NCBI GenBank assembly: GCA_009781765.1
Contig: WQVC01000003.1
Location: forward strand, 1 to 61,812
Reading direction: 5' to 3'
Source: Defluviitaleaceae bacterium
GTDB taxonomy: Bacteria; Bacillota; Clostridia; Lachnospirales; WQUN01
Length of the DNA: 61,812 nucleotides
Shown here: positions 60,057 to 61,812 of the stretch, piece after piece
Layout: each line of letters starts with the position of its first letter
How positions within the stretch are numbered: the first letter of the stretch is position 1
Program-made: the position numbers and the translations under genes
Notes under the pieces: generated by a model
Databases searched by the model: none
What the model was told of the DNA's origin: nothing
The model's input: the letters and a program-made list of their open reading frames with translations, nothing else

Positions 60057-60611
60057 AGCAAATTTTCGAGGTCCGACCGAATTTGCAACAGCGGCGTCGA
60101 GGTCGGCTAAATGCGCCGCCAGTTCCTCCGCCGGATATTTGAAATCTTCGGCAACCCATTTCGCAACCGCGCCAATCGCCCCGGAAAGGCAAAATTGAAT
60201 ATGATATTCCATTTCCGCAGGCGCAGTTGTTACGCCGTACTCGTTGCGCCAACACTCCGCGCATGAATCCGCAAAAATGCTTGTGAGCCGCGCAGAAAAA
60301 TCCGCCGATGTTAAAAACAAACGCGCGGTTTGCCTGTTTTCATTTACGTAGCTTATCAATCCGCCGAAAAATTGCGTTGCCGACATCCCTGCCAAATCGC
60401 TTATTTCCGCCGCAATGCTTTCTTCCGTGTGGGCGTAAAGCGCGTAAATGTCTTCGAAATTCGCGTAAAATGTGGAGCGGTGAATATCCGCGCGGCTTGT
60501 CAGCTCCCGCACCGTGATGTTTTGCAGACTCTTTTCGTTCAGCAACGAAATCAGAGCCTCCCGCAGAGCTTTTTTCGTTTTGCGCACACGTCTGTCCTCA
60601 TTTTTTTCCAC
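60036..60611 (-). CDS. TetR/AcrR-family regulator
   Basis: 191 residues. N-terminal helix-turn-helix: RVRKTKKALREALISLLNEK, ITVRELTSRADIHRSTFYAN; the C-terminal ligand domain (FFGGLISYVNENRQTARLFL) resembles the TetR_C_8/DhaS-like type. The effector is unknown. GTG start with AAAGG nine bases upstream. It lies upstream of feoAB but is separated from it by a terminator, and is divergent from the EFR1 gene, which it may regulate. Confidence 0.85.
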   Translation of the reverse strand: MEKNEDRRVRKTKKALREALISLLNEKSLQNITVRELTSRADIHRSTFYANFEDIYALYAHTEESIAAEISDLAGMSATQFFGGLISYVNENRQTARLFLTSADFSARLTSIFADSCAECWRNEYGVTTAPAEMEYHIQFCLSGAIGAVAKWVAEDFKYPAEELAAHLADLDAAVANSVGPRKFAPTKTYR

Positions 60612-60626
60612 ACAAATCAGCCTTTC

Positions 60627-60642
60627 TGTCCTTTACCGGACA
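60627..60642. promoter_or_regulatory. Possible TetR operator
   Basis: Inverted repeat TGTCC-TTTACC-GGACA, 16 bases before the TetR gene; a further TGTCC lies at 60679. TetR regulators often bind such sites in their own promoter. Confidence 0.35.
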
Positions 60643-60662
60643 ATTTTGAAAACAATTGACCG

Positions 60663-60691
60663 TTGTTATCCGTACAGATGTCCATTATCAT
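60663..60691 (+). promoter_or_regulatory. Original promoter of the EFR1 gene
   Basis: TTGTTA (60663-60668), 17-base spacer, TATCAT (60686-60691). The MITE-like element begins immediately after the -10 and its target duplication repeats TTATCAT on the far side (60843-60849). Confidence 0.55.
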
Positions 60692-60842
60692 ATGCGAATC
60701 AAGAGTTCAAAACAACGCGCCGCCGTAAATGCCTTGTGGCGAGCGACCGGTCGTTTTTTCGGATGATTTTCCCGAAAAAACGACATTGAGCGAGCCGTTT
60801 ACAAGGCATCGGCGGGGCGTTGTCTCCGACCCTTGATTCGCG
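60692..60842 (+). repeat. MITE-like element, copy 3, inserted at a promoter
   Basis: About 150 bases, the same orientation as copy 2, with ends TGCGAATCAAGAG and CCTTGATTCGCG. TTATCAT lies on both sides (60685-60691 and 60843-60849), with one extra base on the left. It separates the EFR1 promoter from the gene by the length of a long hairpin. Confidence 0.85.
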
Positions 60843-60870
60843 TTATCATGTACAAAAGGAGGCGGTGCAA

Positions 60871-61659
60871 ATGCTTACACTGTATTTTTCCGGAACGGGC
60901 AACACGAAATTTCTGGCGGAAATTTTCAGCCGCGAAATGAAGGCGGAATGCTTCTCCGTTGAAGACGACCCCGGCAATAAAATCGCCGAACACGATACAA
61001 TTGCGTTCTGCTATCCGGTATATTGCTCGCGCGTGCCGCGAATTATGCGCGAATTTGTACAAAAACACATGCACGCTCTGCGCGGAAAAAAGCTGATTAT
61101 CTTCGCTACGCAAATGAAATTTTCCGGCGACGGCGCACGAGTTTTTTGCGACATGTTTGAAGCGGGCGCGGTCGAAGTAATTTACGCCGAACATTTCAAC
61201 ATGCAACAAAACATGGGCAACACGCCGATTTTAAATTTATGGCATCCGACCGAAAAATCCGCACGAAAATACGCGGCAAAAACCGAAGCCAAGGTCGCCC
61301 GCTGTTGCCGCGATATAAAAAACGGCGTTGTAAAAAAGCGCGGATTTTCGTTCGGGTCGAAACTTTTGGGGCTGATTCAGGGCAAGCCGTGGCAAAAAAA
61401 TACCGCCGAAATTGCCGCACAGGGACTCGAAAAGAAAATGAAATCCGACGTGAAAATTCACAAAAATTGCACGTCGTGCGAAATTTGCATAAAAATTTGC
61501 CCGATGAAAAATTTGCAACTTCGCGACGGTACGGTTGAGCATTTGAACAATTGCACAATTTGCTATCGTTGCGTTAATCGTTGCCCGCAAAAGGCGATTA
61601 CCGTGTTTTTTCACGTCAAACCGAGATGGCAGTATTGCGGTTTGCCAAAACGTGCGTAA
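60871..61659 (+). CDS. EFR1-family flavodoxin/ferredoxin protein
   Basis: 262 residues. An N-terminal flavodoxin-like half begins MLTLYFSGTGNTKFLAEIF (FMN phosphate loop) and contains AFCYPVYCSRVPRIM; the C-terminal part carries two 4Fe-4S motifs, CTSCEICIKICP and CTICYRCVNRCP. Such EFRO1-type proteins are putative electron carriers in anaerobes. ATG 60871 has AAGGAGG seven bases upstream; earlier in-frame starts would lie within the MITE end. The stop lies at the edge of the following palindrome. Confidence 0.88.
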   Translation: MLTLYFSGTGNTKFLAEIFSREMKAECFSVEDDPGNKIAEHDTIAFCYPVYCSRVPRIMREFVQKHMHALRGKKLIIFATQMKFSGDGARVFCDMFEAGAVEVIYAEHFNMQQNMGNTPILNLWHPTEKSARKYAAKTEAKVARCCRDIKNGVVKKRGFSFGSKLLGLIQGKPWQKNTAEIAAQGLEKKMKSDVKIHKNCTSCEICIKICPMKNLQLRDGTVEHLNNCTICYRCVNRCPQKAITVFFHVKPRWQYCGLPKRA

Positions 61660-61781
61660 AATTTGCGTACATGCATTGTGGTGCGCTCAGGCTTCGTCGG
61701 GAAACGCGGGCTTCTGCGCGTTTTCCGACGAAGCCTGAGCGGGCTTCTCAACGCCCTTCGCTATGCATAGCAAATTTTACG
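61655..61781. repeat. Long palindromic repeat, family Q copy 2
   Basis: Outer arms CGTAAAATTTGC (61655-61666) and GCAAATTTTACG (61770-61781), ATGCAT pairs inside, and inner arms GCTCAGGCTTCGTCGG (61685-61700) and CCGACGAAGCCTGAGC (61725-61740), all perfect. The interior is shared with the palindrome at 150-350. It may serve as the terminator of the EFR1 gene. Nothing else is seen to the window end. Confidence 0.7.
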
Positions 61782-61812
61782 TACCGAAGCGCAAACCGCT
61801 AAGCGCGCCAAG

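Noticed and set aside
1..61812. CRISPR array
   Set aside because: The repeats seen are dispersed or are whole-gene duplications; no regular short repeats with unique spacers occur.
1..61812. tRNA or rRNA genes
   Set aside because: No cloverleaf with a TTCGA-type arm and acceptor stem, and no rRNA signature, was found by eye.

Overview
The window looks like a piece of chromosome from a motile, fermentative anaerobe of the Bacillota, class Clostridia. The evidence is a Clostridia-type flagellar/chemotaxis block (flhA-flhF-flhG-PilZ-cheC-cheD-sigma-fapA), pta/ackA, class II fructose-bisphosphate aldolase, feoAB, an EFR1-type flavodoxin/ferredoxin, cohesin and dockerin domains, and TTGACA/TATAAT promoters with strong Shine-Dalgarno sites. 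The RpoB N-terminus resembles that of Lachnospirales and relatives. No rRNA, tRNA, CRISPR array or autonomous insertion sequence was seen.

Layout. 1-630: low-complexity end plus repeats. 630-10,840: flagellar/chemotaxis operon on the minus strand, from a promoter before flhA to a terminator at about 510. 10,870-15,060: SNF2 helicase and CheV. 15,185-19,556 (plus): tsaE-tsaB-rimI and a Lon-family protease. 19,869-23,348 (plus): cheR, cheA, cheW. 23,495-28,672: fba, a small gene, ackA and pta (minus), then a PLP decarboxylase (plus). 28,858-34,293 (minus): an RCC1-repeat membrane protein, an NHL propeller and a FecR-domain protein. 34,294-37,461: accessory pocket with a PIN toxin-antitoxin pair, a leader RNA with two terminators before an XRE regulator, and an Rpn-type nuclease. 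37,763-40,732: GLUG/cohesin/dockerin surface protein, membrane-anchored cohesin, lipoprotein. 41,014-48,706 (minus): rpoC and rpoB. 48,964-52,003 (minus): tandem lipoprotein cassettes and a secreted protein. 52,395-57,696 (plus): TIR-membrane-NPCBM protein, zinc-repeat/AP2 protein, nuclease-helicase. 57,818-61,659: feoB-feoA, TetR regulator, EFR1 protein.

How the genes fit together. CheR, CheA, CheW, CheV, CheC and CheD form most of a chemotaxis pathway feeding the flagellum; receptors, CheY and CheB are not in the window. Pta-AckA is the acetate/ATP branch. Three loci encode surface or envelope proteins (RCC1/NHL/FecR; cohesin/dockerin; lipoprotein array next to TIR-NPCBM) and are the most novel parts.

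Repeats. Intergenic space is dense with short dispersed elements: a MITE-like family of about 140-150 bp with CGCGAATCAAG ends and up to 7-bp target duplications (three full copies), modular hairpin arrays, a GCCGGGGACA repeat that has entered the tsaB reading frame, and two further palindrome families. One MITE insertion can be reversed on paper to restore the stop codon and ribosome-binding site of a coupled gene pair; another lies immediately after a promoter -10 box.

All calls are by eye from the sequence. Family names come from recognised motifs, not from searches.
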